The notes: generated by a model not told the origin, from the letters alone. 64,000 nucleotides of DNA from Staphylococcus rostri (GCF_002902145.1 NZ_PPRF01000017.1:62001-126000); one strand, 5' to 3'. Positions 41,994 to 52,755 are shown, counted from the stretch's first letter. Made by a program: numbers and translations.

Positions 41994-43319
41994 ATGAAAG
42001 CAGAGCAATCGACGCAGGATGGGAAACACATACAAGGTAAACAAATGTGGCAGTTCTGGGTGTATAGTACGCTTGGCATTATTTGTTTCTTTATTCCACT
42101 GCGATTGAACGGTAATGAGACGATTTTAGTCGATCATGCACATTTAAGCTTTAGAGCATTAATGGGAGAAGCCATGCCATATTTAGCACTTTTGATGATT
42201 TTAGTAGGTGCCATACTTCCGCTGAAACGACAAGATTATCGGAAATCGGTAACTGATGCAATATTAGTCATTTTCAAAATACTCGGTGCCGTTATCGGTG
42301 TCATGTACGTCTTTAAAATAGGACCTGCCATTTTATTTAACGACAACTATGGGCCGTTCCTATTTGACAAATTGATGATGCCGTTAAGTGTGTTAATTCC
42401 AATTGGGGCAGTTGCCTTATCGTTATTAGTAGGTTACGGCTTGTTGGAGTTTATCGGTGTGTTAATGCAGCCGATTATGCGTCCGATTTTTAAAACGCCA
42501 GGGAAGTCAGCGATTGATGCGGTAGCGTCCTTTGTCGGCAGTTATTCACTAGGGTTATTGATTACCAATCGTGTCTACAAAGATGGCATGTATAACAAGA
42601 AAGAAGCGGTCATTATCGCGACAGGCTTTTCAACAGTGTCTGCAACATTTATGGTCATCATAGCACGTACACTCGATTTAATGGATCATTGGAATCTGTA
42701 CTTTTGGTTATGCTTAATCATTACTTTTGCGGTGACAGCAATATCGGCGCACTTACCACCGATTTCAAAAGAGTCTACAGAGTATTATCAAGGACAACAA
42801 GGGGAACAAGAAGTGGCGGTCGAAGGAAGTCGATTTATGGCAGCATGGCAAGAGGCAAAAAAGCAATCACATCAATCCTTGCCATTATTCCAAAATATTT
42901 GGGTCAACATTAAAGAAGGGTTAGAGATGACGATTGCCATTTTACCGTCGATATTATCCATTGGCTTTATCGGCTTATTATTGGCAGATTACACACCAGT
43001 GATTGACTGGTTAAGTTACATTTTCTATCCAATCGTCTATCTGTTTCCAATTAGTGACCAAGCGCTGTTAGCGAAAGCGTCAGCGATATCTATTATTGAA
43101 ATGTTTTTGCCGTCATTGTTAGCCGCAAAAGCAGCGATAGCCGTCCGTTTTGTTGTCGCAATTACAAGTGTTTCCGCAATTATTTTCTTCTCAGCCTTAG
43201 TGCCGTGTATTTTAGCAACGGAGATTAAAATACCTGTCTGGAAGCTCGTTGTAATCTGGTTCATTCGTGTTGCACTCACGTTGTTGATTGCAATTCCGAT
43301 TAGTTTATTGATTTTCTAA
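41994..43319 (+). CDS. YjiH-family membrane transporter (nucleoside-recognition gate domains)
   Basis: A 441-residue membrane protein with about ten helices. It carries two gate-type regions: [47 protein letters not shown] in the first half and [19 protein letters not shown] in the second, as in YjiH proteins. The ATG has AAAGGGGTG upstream. It is 19 bases before hutU, so it is probably the histidine (or urocanate) transporter of this operon, as its steady link with hut genes in staphylococci suggests; the substrate is inferred from context alone. Confidence 0.85.
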   Translation: MKAEQSTQDGKHIQGKQMWQFWVYSTLGIICFFIPLRLNGNETILVDHAHLSFRALMGEAMPYLALLMILVGAILPLKRQDYRKSVTDAILVIFKILGAVIGVMYVFKIGPAILFNDNYGPFLFDKLMMPLSVLIPIGAVALSLLVGYGLLEFIGVLMQPIMRPIFKTPGKSAIDAVASFVGSYSLGLLITNRVYKDGMYNKKEAVIIATGFSTVSATFMVIIARTLDLMDHWNLYFWLCLIITFAVTAISAHLPPISKESTEYYQGQQGEQEVAVEGSRFMAAWQEAKKQSHQSLPLFQNIWVNIKEGLEMTIAILPSILSIGFIGLLLADYTPVIDWLSYIFYPIVYLFPISDQALLAKASAISIIEMFLPSLLAAKAAIAVRFVVAITSVSAIIFFSALVPCILATEIKIPVWKLVVIWFIRVALTLLIAIPISLLIF

Positions 43320-43338
43320 AACAAGGGAGAGATGTTGT

Positions 43339-45006
43339 ATGTCTAGAGTAATTAAAGCGAAAAAAGGTTTGGATATTGAATGTAAAGGTTGGGAACAAGA
43401 AGCGGTACTCCGAATGTTATATAACAACTTAGATCCTGAAGTCGCAGAACATCCTGACAAACTCGTTGTTTATGGTGGGATTGGTAAAGCGGCACGTAAC
43501 TGGGAGGCTTTCGATGCGATTGTTGATACATTACGTCGCTTAGAAAGTGATGAAACAATGCTTGTACAATCAGGTAAGCCAGTTGCGGTATTTAAAACAC
43601 ATGAAGAAGCACCACGTGTCTTATTATCTAACTCTGTACTCGTACCAAAATGGGCAAATTGGGAACATTTCCATGAGTTGGACCGCAAAGGCTTAATGAT
43701 GTATGGTCAGATGACGGCTGGAAGTTGGATTTATATCGGCTCACAAGGGATTGTACAAGGAACGTATGAGACATTTGCGGAGTTGGCGAATCAACACTTC
43801 GATGGCTCGTTAAAAGGAACGATTACATTGACGGCTGGATTAGGCGGTATGGGTGGCGCGCAACCGTTAGCAGTAACGATGAATGAAGGGGTTGTTATCG
43901 GTGTCGATGTGGACCCATCACGTATTGAAAAACGTATTGAGACGCGCTATTGCGATATGATTACGTATTCGCTAGACGAAGCGCTTGAACGTGCACAACA
44001 AGCGAAGGAAAACGGCGAAGCAATTGCGATTGGCTTGGTCGGTAACGCTGCGGAAGTGCATCATGAAATCTTAAACCGTGGCTTTAAAATTGATATTGTG
44101 ACGGACCAAACATCAGCACACGATCCGTTGAATGGTTATGTGCCTGAAGGGTATACATTAGAAGAAGCGGCAACATTACGTGAAACAGATCCGGAACGTT
44201 ATGTAGCGCTATCTAAACAATCAATGAAGAAGCACGTTGAAGCAATGTTAGCATTCCAACAACAAGGCGCAGTTGCTTTCGACTATGGTAACAATATCCG
44301 CCAAGTGGCATTTGATGAGGGATTAGAGAATGCTTTTGACTTCCCAGGATTTGTGCCGGCATACATTCGTCCACTATTTTGTGAAGGTAAAGGACCATTC
44401 CGTTTTGCAGCATTATCAGGCGATCCGAAAGACATTGAACGTGCGGATGAACTGATGCGTGAACTGTTCCCAGAAGATGAGAAGCTAATGCGTTGGTTGG
44501 ATATGGCAACTGAGAAAATTGCTTTCCAAGGCTTGCCATCACGTATTGCTTGGCTCGGTTACGGTGATCGTGCGAAGATGGGCTTGGCACTGAATGAATT
44601 GGTACGTAAAGGGGAAATTTCAGCACCAATCGTTATCGGACGTGACCATTTAGATGCGGGCTCTGTTGCATCGCCAAACCGTGAAACAGAATCGATGCGA
44701 GACGGTTCAGATGCAGTTGGTGACTGGGCGATTTTAAATGCGCTTGTTAACACAGCAGCAGGTGGTTCATGGATTTCTGTACACCATGGTGGCGGTGTTG
44801 GTATGGGTTACTCACTACATGCCGGTATGGTTGTGGTTGCTGATGGTACAGAGCGTGCAGAACGCAGATTGAAACGTGTCCTAACAACAGATCCAGGTAT
44901 GGGTGTTGTCAGACATGCAGACGCTGGCTATGATATTGCGATTGAAACAGCACAACAAAAAGGTGTCGATATACCAATGATTACAAGCAAAGGTGAGGAT
45001 AAATAA
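43339..45006 (+). CDS. hutU: Urocanate hydratase
   Basis: A 555-residue NAD-dependent urocanase that turns urocanate into imidazolone propionate, step two of histidine degradation. The signatures are [86 protein letters not shown] and [15 protein letters not shown]. Length is the usual one (about 550). It follows the YjiH gene by 19 bases, and its TAA overlaps the ATG of hutI by one base, so translation is coupled. hutH (histidase) is not in this window; in S. aureus it is elsewhere on the chromosome too. Confidence 0.97.
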   Translation: MSRVIKAKKGLDIECKGWEQEAVLRMLYNNLDPEVAEHPDKLVVYGGIGKAARNWEAFDAIVDTLRRLESDETMLVQSGKPVAVFKTHEEAPRVLLSNSVLVPKWANWEHFHELDRKGLMMYGQMTAGSWIYIGSQGIVQGTYETFAELANQHFDGSLKGTITLTAGLGGMGGAQPLAVTMNEGVVIGVDVDPSRIEKRIETRYCDMITYSLDEALERAQQAKENGEAIAIGLVGNAAEVHHEILNRGFKIDIVTDQTSAHDPLNGYVPEGYTLEEAATLRETDPERYVALSKQSMKKHVEAMLAFQQQGAVAFDYGNNIRQVAFDEGLENAFDFPGFVPAYIRPLFCEGKGPFRFAALSGDPKDIERADELMRELFPEDEKLMRWLDMATEKIAFQGLPSRIAWLGYGDRAKMGLALNELVRKGEISAPIVIGRDHLDAGSVASPNRETESMRDGSDAVGDWAILNALVNTAAGGSWISVHHGGGVGMGYSLHAGMVVVADGTERAERRLKRVLTTDPGMGVVRHADAGYDIAIETAQQKGVDIPMITSKGEDK

Positions 45007-46241
45007 TGAACGACTTAATCATTCAAAACATTAAGCAGTTAGTGCTACCAAAGTCGACGGAGCGTCCGTTGAAAGGTGCAGAACTGGATGAATTGACGAT
45101 TGTTGAAAATGGGACAGTCGTTGTGAAAGATGGAAAGGTTGTCTATTCAGGTCCGTATACGAAGGACTATGAAGCAACAGAAGTGATCGATGCGTCACAT
45201 CATGTCGTATCACCTGCACTTGTCGATGCACATACACATTTAGTTCACGGTGGTTCACGTGAACATGAAATGTCGCTCAAACGTCAAGGCTTGTCGTATC
45301 TGGAAATCTTAGAACGCGGCGGCGGTATTTTATCAACGGTAGAGGCGACAAGAACAGCAACAGAAGATGAATTATTTGCCAAAGCAGAACATGACTTATT
45401 GACGATGATTCATCACGGCGTATTAGCGGTAGAGAGCAAGAGTGGTTATGGTTTAGATAAAGACAATGAATTGAAACAATTACACGTATCACGTCGTCTA
45501 CAAGAGAAGTATGGTATTGATATGCGTCATACATTTTTAGGACCACATGCGGTACCGAAAGAAGCGACGTCGAATGAGGCATTTTTACAACAAATGATTG
45601 ACTTATTACCTGACGTTAAAGAATTAGCGGACTTTGCGGATATTTTCTGTGAAACGGGCGTCTTTACGATTGAAGAATCACGACGTTATATGCAGGCGGC
45701 GAAAGACCAAGGGTTCCGTGTTAAAATTCATGCGGATGAAATTGACCCGCTTGGTGGACTTGGCTTAGCAATTGATGAAGCGGCGATTTCTGCGGATCAC
45801 TTGGTGGCTGCGAGTGACGAGGATAAAGCAAAACTTGCTGACTCTGATACCGTTGCAGTTTTATTACCGGGGACAACGTTCTATCTCGGTAAAAATGATT
45901 ATGCAGATGCGCGTGGTATGCTTGAAAACAATGGGGCCATTGCGATTGCGACAGACTTTAATCCGGGTAGTTGTGTGACGAATAACCTGCAAATGGTCAT
46001 GGCGATTGCCGCATTAAAACTCAAATTATCTCCAAATGAAGTGTGGAATGCGGTGACAGTCAATGCGGCGAAAGCGATTGATGTTGACGCTGGAACGATT
46101 AATGAAGGGGACAAGGCGAATATCGTTATCTGGCATGCACCGAATCATGAGTATATCCCGTATCATTATGGCATTAATCATGTCGATACTGTGATACATG
46201 AGGGTCGTGTTATTGTGAAAAGAGACTTAACATTAAAATAG
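45006..46241 (+). CDS. hutI: Imidazolonepropionase
   Basis: A 411-residue amidohydrolase that opens imidazolone propionate to formimidoyl-glutamate, the substrate of HutG. Metal ligands are in [37 protein letters not shown] and ATDFNPGSC; the sequence [17 protein letters not shown] is typical of HutI. It overlaps the stop of hutU by one base. A GTGTTT-type hairpin follows (46248). Together with HutU and HutG it gives the full path from urocanate to glutamate plus formamide. Confidence 0.97.
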   Translation: MNDLIIQNIKQLVLPKSTERPLKGAELDELTIVENGTVVVKDGKVVYSGPYTKDYEATEVIDASHHVVSPALVDAHTHLVHGGSREHEMSLKRQGLSYLEILERGGGILSTVEATRTATEDELFAKAEHDLLTMIHHGVLAVESKSGYGLDKDNELKQLHVSRRLQEKYGIDMRHTFLGPHAVPKEATSNEAFLQQMIDLLPDVKELADFADIFCETGVFTIEESRRYMQAAKDQGFRVKIHADEIDPLGGLGLAIDEAAISADHLVAASDEDKAKLADSDTVAVLLPGTTFYLGKNDYADARGMLENNGAIAIATDFNPGSCVTNNLQMVMAIAALKLKLSPNEVWNAVTVNAAKAIDVDAGTINEGDKANIVIWHAPNHEYIPYHYGINHVDTVIHEGRVIVKRDLTLK

Positions 46242-46247
46242 ATGTGA

Positions 46248-46292
46248 TAAACACGTGTGTACTTAATCAGTGCATGCGTGTTTTATTTTTCT
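46248..46292 (+). terminator. Terminator after hutI
   Basis: AAACACGTGTGTAC pairs imperfectly with GTGCATGCGTGTTT, followed by TATTTTTC. Confidence 0.7.
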
Positions 46293-46370
46293 CGAACAGT
46301 GATATTACACCTGCCCTCGTTATTTGATAGAATAGAGAATAACCAACATAGATATAAAGGGGATGAATCT

Positions 46371-47555
46371 ATGCATGCGTGGTGGAACGACTATCGTGCA
46401 TCATGGTTAGGGGATTACTATCAAAATGTTGTGGCAGCATTGCTCGTAGCATTGGCGATGTTACCGGGGGCGATCGCATATAGCTTTATTGCAGGTGTTA
46501 GTCCGACAACAAGTATGATTAGTACATCCATGATGATGATTTATATGAGCTTTATCGGGGCGCGTACACTGTTGATTTCTGCACCGAGTAGTGGCGTCTC
46601 GCTCATTGTCGTGATGATTACCGCTTCATACAGTTTAGAGATGTTAGCGGCGTCCATCATTGTAATGGGCATCGTACAAGTTATTTTTGGCTATTGCCGC
46701 GTATCGAAAGCAATTAAATTGATTCCAGTACCCGTCGTGATCGGTTTCATGAACGCACTCGGTTACCTATTATTCGTCTCACAACTCAAACATATTTTTG
46801 GTCACAATTTAACAACCTATTTATTTGCTGCATTGAGCTTATTGTTGATTTGGTTTGTGCCCAAGTGGACGACAAAAATACCTGCCGCATTATTAGCAAT
46901 TGTACTTTTAACATTGTTAGCGTTCTTGACGCATGCAGACTTACAATACGTGCACGACTTTGCAGATATTAAAGTCGAAATTCCAAGTTTTGGCTTACCT
47001 GCACTCGACTGGCAAGCAGGGACAATTATACAAGCCGTATTGTTTGGTTTAATGCTCGCAACGGTCGGCACCATTCAAACGAGTCTTATCGCACAAATGA
47101 TGGATGATTTGACGGGGACAACAAGTGATAAAGATAAAGAGACCCGCGGACAAGGTATTGCTAACTTTTTAATCGGTATGTTTGGTGGGCTTGCCGGATG
47201 TGCACTCGTAGGACAATCGAAGTTTATGTATTTTAGTGGCGCAACGACGCGCTTAGCCATGCTCATTGTCGGTGTTGTAATGGGACTATTTGTATTTGTG
47301 TTAGGTCCCATTGTAGGACAAATTCCAATGGTCGTACTTGCAACCGTGCTTATCCAAGTTGCATTGAAAGCATTCGATCCAAAAACAAAAACATTAATTG
47401 CCAAACGCCGTTATTTTGATTTTGCAATGATGGTCATCACATTCGGATTGACGATTGTGACGAAAAACTTAGCCTTAGGTGTGTTAACGGGTACGGCTTG
47501 TTACTATCTATTTAAAGGAGCTGAAAAATTATGGCAACATTCACAGAACAGTTAA
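46371..47555 (+). CDS. SulP-family anion transporter without a STAS domain
   Basis: A 394-residue SLC26/SulP transporter of about twelve helices. It opens with YYQNVVAALLVALAMLPGAIAYSFIAGVSPTTSM, the family's first signature, and contains VIGFMNALGYLLFVSQLKHIFG and GIANFLIGMFGGLAGCALVGQSKFMYFSGATTRLA. The usual C-terminal STAS regulatory domain is missing. An open frame begins at 46257, but ATG 46371 has AAAGGGG and fits the family start. It overlaps the next gene, a peptidase-type amidohydrolase, by 25 bases, so the two are one transcript. The anion (sulfate, bicarbonate, dicarboxylate) cannot be told. Confidence 0.88.
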   Translation: MHAWWNDYRASWLGDYYQNVVAALLVALAMLPGAIAYSFIAGVSPTTSMISTSMMMIYMSFIGARTLLISAPSSGVSLIVVMITASYSLEMLAASIIVMGIVQVIFGYCRVSKAIKLIPVPVVIGFMNALGYLLFVSQLKHIFGHNLTTYLFAALSLLLIWFVPKWTTKIPAALLAIVLLTLLAFLTHADLQYVHDFADIKVEIPSFGLPALDWQAGTIIQAVLFGLMLATVGTIQTSLIAQMMDDLTGTTSDKDKETRGQGIANFLIGMFGGLAGCALVGQSKFMYFSGATTRLAMLIVGVVMGLFVFVLGPIVGQIPMVVLATVLIQVALKAFDPKTKTLIAKRRYFDFAMMVITFGLTIVTKNLALGVLTGTACYYLFKGAEKLWQHSQNS

Positions 47556-48661
47556 AAGCTTGGCGACGTGAATTTCATCGTACGCCAGAAGTGGCACATA
47601 CAGAGATTGAAACCACACGACGAATACGTGAAATTTTAGAAGAACATGATATTACAATTTTAGATATCCCACTAAAAACAGGGCTAATCGCTGAAATTGG
47701 ACAGGGCGATACGTTCATTGCGGTGCGTTCGGATATTGATGCGCTCCCTATTATTGAGCAGACTAACTTAGCATATGCTTCTGAAAAGCACGGTGCAATG
47801 CATGCGTGTGGTCATGATATTCATATGGCGAGCATTCTAGGGACAGCTATTTTATTAAAGGAACGCGAACAACAACTGCCTGGACGTGTGCGTGTTATTT
47901 TTCAAGCAGCGGAAGAAGTGAGTCAAGGGGCTGATGCTGTTGTAAAAACAAATGTGTTACAGGGTGCCAAAGCGATTATCGGCTTTCATAATGATCCGAC
48001 GTTACCAGTGGGAACATGGCGCGCTAAAACAGGCTATATGACAGCAAATGTTGACCGCTTCAAGATTGAGATTAACGGTGTTGGTGCGCATGCTGCTATG
48101 CCACAAGATGGTGTGGACCCTCAAATTATATTGAGTCAATTGATTAGTAGTATCCAAACGATTGTCAGTCGAAATGTTGCGCCGTATGAAGAAGCGGTTG
48201 TGACGATTGGACAAGTACACAGCGGTGAGACGTGGAACGTTATTCCAAGTAGCGGGATGATCGAAGGGACAGTCCGTACGTTAACACCCGAAGTCCGTGA
48301 CTTGGTCGAAACACGTATGCAAAAGTTATGTGAAGGCCTGGCATTACAATTTGGTGCATCTGTTGCGCTCGATTATCAACGCTTAACAGACGGTGTAAAT
48401 AATGATGAAGCGTTACAGACACTTGCTTGGCAGGTTGCTGAAGAGACAGGCTATGATGTGCAACTCCAACCGCGTGCGCAAATGATTGTCGAAGACTTTG
48501 CTAGTTACCAACAAGTGGCACCTGTCCATTTTGCGATGATTGGATCAGACAGTAAATATCCGTTACATCATCCTCAATATGCACCAGATGAAGCAATACT
48601 CGACAAAGTACCCTATTATTTTGTAAACTTTGTAGAGCGTCTATTTGAACGAGTAAGATAA
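47531..48661 (+). CDS. M20-family amidohydrolase (N-acyl-amino-acid hydrolase type)
   Basis: A 376-residue metal-dependent amidohydrolase of the M20D group. Metal and active-site motifs are MHACGHDIHMASILG, FQAAEEVSQGADAV, FHNDPTLPVGTW and HHPQYAPDEA, with the lid domain in between (GVGAHAAMPQDGVDP). Relatives cut N-acyl amino acids, hippurate, indole conjugates or acetyl-diaminopimelate. It lies inside the end of the SulP gene, starting after AAAGGAG, so it is coupled to that transporter, which may hint that the pair handles an organic anion and its breakdown (inference). Confidence 0.9.
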   Translation: MATFTEQLKAWRREFHRTPEVAHTEIETTRRIREILEEHDITILDIPLKTGLIAEIGQGDTFIAVRSDIDALPIIEQTNLAYASEKHGAMHACGHDIHMASILGTAILLKEREQQLPGRVRVIFQAAEEVSQGADAVVKTNVLQGAKAIIGFHNDPTLPVGTWRAKTGYMTANVDRFKIEINGVGAHAAMPQDGVDPQIILSQLISSIQTIVSRNVAPYEEAVVTIGQVHSGETWNVIPSSGMIEGTVRTLTPEVRDLVETRMQKLCEGLALQFGASVALDYQRLTDGVNNDEALQTLAWQVAEETGYDVQLQPRAQMIVEDFASYQQVAPVHFAMIGSDSKYPLHHPQYAPDEAILDKVPYYFVNFVERLFERVR

Positions 48662-48724
48662 AACGTCTAAAGTGGATAAGGATAGTAATTGCAACATTCA
48701 ATTTCGTGGAGAAGGTAGTGACTG

Positions 48725-48785
48725 ACTTAGCTTTGTCAAGGTGGGGCTTTGGAAAAATGAGATGTCTGACCCGCACTCTACAACA
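48725..48785. repeat. Degenerate dispersed repeat before nhaC
   Basis: GACTTAGCTTTGTC, GGAAAAATGAGATGTCTGAC and CCGCACTC carry the same building blocks (AAAAATGAGAT, GAC-CCGCACTC) as the repeats at 52589 and 54039, with much of the left arm changed. Confidence 0.45.
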
Positions 48786-48878
48786 TTTCTGACGTATGAC
48801 GTGTATGTATGAAAAGTAATAAAGTGGAATAGAACGATGGGAGGCAGCAGCTGATCCCATCATGAAGGAGTAACAATA

Positions 48879-50177
48879 ATGCAAAGAACAGAGAAAGAAA
48901 ATGCATGGGCACTCATACCGTTAGTGGTGTTTATCGGATTGTTTTTAGGTGCAGGCATAATAACCAAAGATTTTACGTTTTTACCGCTTAATGTTGCGGC
49001 GTTAATTGGTGTCATCGTCGCACTTTTGATGAATCCGAAAGAGAAGTTTACGCATAAGGTGGAAGTGTTTGCGCGAAAAGCAGGGCATCCTAATATTATT
49101 TTAATGATGTTAGTGTTCGTGTTAGCGGGTGCTTTTTCACAAACGGCAAAAGAGATGGGCGGGGTCTCATCTATTGTGAATCTGGGCTTATCCTTGATTC
49201 CGCAACACTATTTAATTGTCGGCATTTTTATTATATGTATGTTTATTTCCATTTCGATGGGAACATCTGTTGGAACGGTTGCAGCCATTGCGCCAGTAGG
49301 TTTTGGCATTAGTGAAGCGACAGATATTCCGGCAGCCTTAGCGATGGCAACTGTTGTCGGTGGTGCTATGTTTGGCGACAACTTGTCAATGATTTCAGAT
49401 ACGACGATTGCAGCGGTGCGTACACAAAATACGCGTATGGCTGATAAGTTTAAGGTGAACTTCCGCATTGTTGTACCGGGTGCACTTGCAACACTTGTGA
49501 TTTTATGGTGGCTCACTTACGGCAATCAAGTTAATCAAACAGCGCACTATGATTACGATATTATCAAGGTGATTCCTTACTTGTTAGTACTAATACTCGC
49601 CTTGCTTGGCGTCAATGTCGTCATCGTCTTGATGGGTGGCATTGTTCTAGCCGGTGTCATTGGTGGATTAGATGGTTCATTCGGCATGAAAGGCTTCTTA
49701 ACAGCGGCCTCTGAAGGTATCATTGCGATGGAAGATATTGCCATGATTGCATTACTTATTGGCGGTATGATTGGACTCGTTGAACATTATGGCGGTGTGA
49801 CTTGGCTGCTGAATTATGTGAAACAACGTATCCATTCACGTCGTGGTGCAGAACTAGGTATTGCAGGATTAGTGAGCTTGGCAGACATCTCGACGGCAAA
49901 CAATACGATTTCGATTATTATGGCAGGTCCACTTGCCAAAGATATTGCTGATGAATATGAGATTGACCCACGTAAATCTGCAAGTATTTTAGATATTTTT
50001 GGTAGTGCATTTCAAGGCATCTTGCCATACAGCCCACAGTTAATTGCAGCGGCGGGTGTTGCAGGCATTTCGCCAGTCATGTTATTACCGTATTCTGTTT
50101 ATCCGATAATGCTGGCATTATGTGGTCTCGTAGCAATCGTCTTTAACTTACCACGTTTGCAAAAAGCGAATAAGTAG
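48879..50177 (+). CDS. NhaC-family Na+/H+ antiporter-like transporter
   Basis: A 432-residue transporter of the NhaC/ArsB-type ion superfamily with about eleven helices. Landmarks are MSMGTSVGTVAAIAPVGFGIS and the buried-charge stretch GGAMFGDNLSMISDTTIAAVRTQ, shared by all NhaC members, plus GLVSLADISTANNTISIIMAGPLAKDIADEY. The ATG has AAGGAG nine bases before it. Family members swap Na+ for H+, or malate/lactate coupled ions; the exact exchange is not clear. It stands alone between the amidohydrolase gene and an SRPBCC gene. Confidence 0.88.
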   Translation: MQRTEKENAWALIPLVVFIGLFLGAGIITKDFTFLPLNVAALIGVIVALLMNPKEKFTHKVEVFARKAGHPNIILMMLVFVLAGAFSQTAKEMGGVSSIVNLGLSLIPQHYLIVGIFIICMFISISMGTSVGTVAAIAPVGFGISEATDIPAALAMATVVGGAMFGDNLSMISDTTIAAVRTQNTRMADKFKVNFRIVVPGALATLVILWWLTYGNQVNQTAHYDYDIIKVIPYLLVLILALLGVNVVIVLMGGIVLAGVIGGLDGSFGMKGFLTAASEGIIAMEDIAMIALLIGGMIGLVEHYGGVTWLLNYVKQRIHSRRGAELGIAGLVSLADISTANNTISIIMAGPLAKDIADEYEIDPRKSASILDIFGSAFQGILPYSPQLIAAAGVAGISPVMLLPYSVYPIMLALCGLVAIVFNLPRLQKANK

Positions 50178-50224
50178 TAGGGAAATTTACTTTTACAGGT
50201 TTTTTTACACATACTCAGCCTTAC

Positions 50225-50272
50225 CGGGGACAACGGAATCTTTTGGATACATGAGATTTCTGTTCCACACCT
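50225..50272. repeat. Dispersed intergenic hairpin repeat after nhaC
   Basis: CGGGGACAACGGAATC (50225 on) and GAGATTTCTGTTCCACAC form the two arms (GGGACA.CGGAATCT against AGATTTCTGTTCC), separated by TTTTGGATACAT. Confidence 0.65.
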
Positions 50273-50333
50273 CTATCTTGTAAAATACAAACAGATGAAC
50301 CTTGGCATTAGGAGCCAGAACGGAAGTGAGAAA

Positions 50334-50819
50334 ATGCAAAATGAAGCTGTTGAAATAGAACTCGTACGTTTGATGAAGACGACACCAGAAAAAGCATACG
50401 ATGCGTGGATCGTGCCAAATCAGATGAAACAATGGTTAATGACAACACCACGAACAAATGTAGCTGTCCACAGTGATGCGGTAGAAGGTGGCACGTATCA
50501 AATTCGTGATGTGCGTCAAGGTAAAGAACGTGAGGTAACGGGGACATACGAACAACTCGTACCACACGAACACATACGCCTTACGATACAAATGCCTGCG
50601 TTAAGTGATGAAGCAGATGTGATTGATGTCGATTTTGAAGAACGCAGTCCAGGTATTACACAGATGACATTTCACTACACGAGTATTTTAAAGAAATTAC
50701 GTAGTGTTTCTAACTTAGCGTATAAGCAGGAAAAGAAAGCATACCACGACCATACAGCACATGGATTTGAACTGATGTTTGACACATTACAAGCGTATTT
50801 AGAACAAGATAATGAATAA
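50334..50819 (+). CDS. SRPBCC/AHSA1-domain protein
   Basis: A 161-residue protein of the START-like SRPBCC fold, AHSA1 (activator of Hsp90 ATPase homologue) type. It has the usual VELVRLMKTTPEKAYDAWIVPNQMKQWLM start, EGGTYQIRDVRQGKEREVTGTYEQLVPHEHIRLTI in the middle and ITQMTFHYTS before the last helix. Such small proteins bind hydrophobic ligands; bacterial functions are mostly unknown. The frame opens at 50295, but ATG 50334 follows GGAAGTGAG and starts the domain. Single gene with a terminator. Confidence 0.82.
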   Translation: MQNEAVEIELVRLMKTTPEKAYDAWIVPNQMKQWLMTTPRTNVAVHSDAVEGGTYQIRDVRQGKEREVTGTYEQLVPHEHIRLTIQMPALSDEADVIDVDFEERSPGITQMTFHYTSILKKLRSVSNLAYKQEKKAYHDHTAHGFELMFDTLQAYLEQDNE

Positions 50820-50821
50820 TA

Positions 50822-50864
50822 CAAAAAGCACCTTGGCCGTCATTTTAGCCAAGGTGCTTTTGTG
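50822..50864. terminator. Bidirectional terminator after the SRPBCC gene
   Basis: AAAAGCACCTTGGC pairs with GCCAAGGTGCTTTT around CGTCATTTTA. Confidence 0.88.
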
Positions 50865-50878
50865 CTGTGCACAGTTAT

Positions 50879-51406
50879 TTATGAGATACGTGACTGATGA
50901 TGTGTACGTTGTGGCAAGCTTGCATAATAAATATCGATATGACGTGTGGCAAGCGTACGTATTAAAGCCATCATCACTTTGGGTGTTGTTGTCACTTTTA
51001 AGCGATGACGTGAAAAGTTATACATCATACGTTCTGACTGGAAGCTTGATAACACATCGATCACTTTATCCTTAATGAAGGGGTCGGTTAAACCATCAAT
51101 TACGAGTTCATAATGTTGTTCGTGTGTCGATACTTGTTGAAGCGGTGTGATCGTATGGACATCACGTGTTAGAACAAGTTGATAAATAGAAAAGTTGTGA
51201 AAACTAATCAAACTCACAAAATAGGGGAGTGCCTGTTTAGGTAACTGAACGCGTAAGCAGTAGCAGTCTTTCACCTTGACAATATTAAACTGAAAAGGTG
51301 TTTGAAATGAAACAGTCGTTAGCAATTTTTTTAGCTGGCGTCGAACAGCACGACGGTCAAGTTGGTCAATGTTAAATGTATAAGATTCTAATTTATCAAT
51401 GATCAT
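50879..51406 (-). CDS. Hypothetical protein, 175 aa
   Basis: An unrecognised soluble protein, mildly basic, without signal peptide or membrane helix: IDKLESYTFNIDQLDRRAVRRQ at the start, and RHRLKVTTTPKVMMALIRTLATRHIDIYYA near the end. The pattern of two or three repeated strand-helix units (KVKDCYCLRVQLPKQALPYFVSLI; HYELVIDGLTDPFIKDKVIDVL) suggests a small alpha/beta regulatory fold. The open frame runs back to 51658, but ATG 51406 has a GGGGAA ribosome site and the earlier part lies over the promoter of the facing gene. It converges on the SRPBCC gene. No function is suggested. Confidence 0.65.
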   Translation of the reverse strand: MIIDKLESYTFNIDQLDRRAVRRQLKKLLTTVSFQTPFQFNIVKVKDCYCLRVQLPKQALPYFVSLISFHNFSIYQLVLTRDVHTITPLQQVSTHEQHYELVIDGLTDPFIKDKVIDVLSSFQSERMMYNFSRHRLKVTTTPKVMMALIRTLATRHIDIYYASLPQRTHHQSRIS

Positions 51407-51621
51407 GATAATTCCCCGTTTGCAAATATTTGTTAATGTTATTGTAGCATGCGCTAGATAGAAATACAGTAGGACTTCAGACGGAAAGTGAAATGCGCAC
51501 AACAAGTGATAAAAGTACAACAAGATGTAAAAGGTATAATAAAAAATAACAAAATAAGGTTGTAGAGTACGCTTTATTATGCTAATATTCTGACTATTAA
51601 AATAATTAAGGGGTGTTACCA

Positions 51622-52572
51622 ATGTTGCAGCGTATTGGTCATTTTGCGTCAAAAACATTTTTAGTATGGGTGTTGCTAGTCAGTATTATCGCTTTTTCAG
51701 CACCAGGTTTATTTTCAGGGTTAGGGGAATATATTCCTTATTTACTTGGTATCGTTATGTTAGGTATGGGTCTGACTATTAAAGTGAGTGATTTTAAATT
51801 AATTTTTAAATATCCCAAGCCCGTCATTATCGGGGTTGTTTTACAATATACAATTATGCCACTGTTAGCTTATTTAATCGTTAAAACATTTCAATTACCA
51901 CCAGACATTGCAATCGGTGTATTACTAGTAGGCTGTTGTCCAGGGGGAACGACAAGTAACGTTATGAGTTATATCGCAAAAGCAAATGTGGCGTTGTCTG
52001 TAACTATTACATCTATTTCTACAATCTTAGCACCTGTATTAACGCCAGGCTTTATGTATTTATTCGCAAGAGAGTGGATGGATGTATCTTTCCTAAGTAT
52101 GTTCGCATCTGTGACAAAAGTTGTTTTAATTCCAATCTTAATTGGTTTACTGATCCAAAGAATCTTTACGAACCTTGCAGAAAAGAGTGAGGATGTATTG
52201 CCGCTCGTGTCAGTCGTAGCAATTTCAATTATCTTAGGAACTGTTGTTGCAGGTAGTCGTGAATTAATTATTGAAACGGGTCTCTTAATCTTTACAGTCG
52301 TTATTGCACATAATGTATTAGGCTACGCGACAGGTTATTTCATGGCAAATATTTTAAAACTCAATTATCCAGATAAAAAAGCTGTGTCGATTGAAGTGGG
52401 AATGCAAAACTCTGCATTAGCAACATCGCTGGCAACCGTACATTTCAATCCACTTGCTGCAGTACCAGGCGCAGTATTCAGCTTAGTACACTGTGTGACT
52501 GGACCGATCCTTGCGCGTTATTGGGCAAGACGTGCCGAACAAATCGAACGTACGAAACAAAGCGTCGCCTAA
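51622..52572 (+). CDS. BASS-family sodium symporter (bile acid:Na+ symporter type)
   Basis: A 316-residue transporter of the BASS/SBF family with about ten helices. The two sodium-site regions are GCCPGGTTSNVMSYIAKANVALSVTITSISTILAPVLTP and VSIEVGMQNSALATSLATVHF, the clearest signatures of the family. Bacterial BASS proteins take up pantoate, pyruvate or other organic acids with sodium. A GTG at 51613 is in frame, but ATG 51622 follows AAGGGGTG at a good distance. Divergent from the hypothetical gene at 51406; a dispersed hairpin lies after its end. Confidence 0.92.
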   Translation: MLQRIGHFASKTFLVWVLLVSIIAFSAPGLFSGLGEYIPYLLGIVMLGMGLTIKVSDFKLIFKYPKPVIIGVVLQYTIMPLLAYLIVKTFQLPPDIAIGVLLVGCCPGGTTSNVMSYIAKANVALSVTITSISTILAPVLTPGFMYLFAREWMDVSFLSMFASVTKVVLIPILIGLLIQRIFTNLAEKSEDVLPLVSVVAISIILGTVVAGSRELIIETGLLIFTVVIAHNVLGYATGYFMANILKLNYPDKKAVSIEVGMQNSALATSLATVHFNPLAAVPGAVFSLVHCVTGPILARYWARRAEQIERTKQSVA

Positions 52573-52588
52573 GATATAGGGGGGCATG

Positions 52589-52637
52589 AGGTTGGGACAA
52601 CGGAATCTTTTTAGAAAAATGAGATTCCTATCCCACT
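52589..52637. repeat. Dispersed intergenic hairpin repeat after the BASS gene
   Basis: GGTTGGGACAACGGAATCT (52590 on) against AGATTCCTATCCCAC (to 52636), joined by TTTTAGAAAAATG. Best-preserved copy in the window; placed where a terminator would be expected. Confidence 0.75.
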
Positions 52638-52755
52638 CCCATCCTATTTTTTTATTTCGTTTACAAAAATATTAGGTTGTGCGAAAATGGTTGTTAATAA
52701 GTGTTAAGTATATTGGCATGAAGCCATTGTAACTTACATAAAGGACGTGATGTGT

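Noticed and set aside
44213..44629. 138-residue minus-strand frame inside hutU
   Set aside because: Antisense shadow of a highly conserved enzyme; no ribosome site and unlikely composition.
50812..51075. 87-residue plus-strand frame after the SRPBCC gene
   Set aside because: Begins before the terminator hairpin, runs antisense to the 175-residue gene and has no separate ribosome site.
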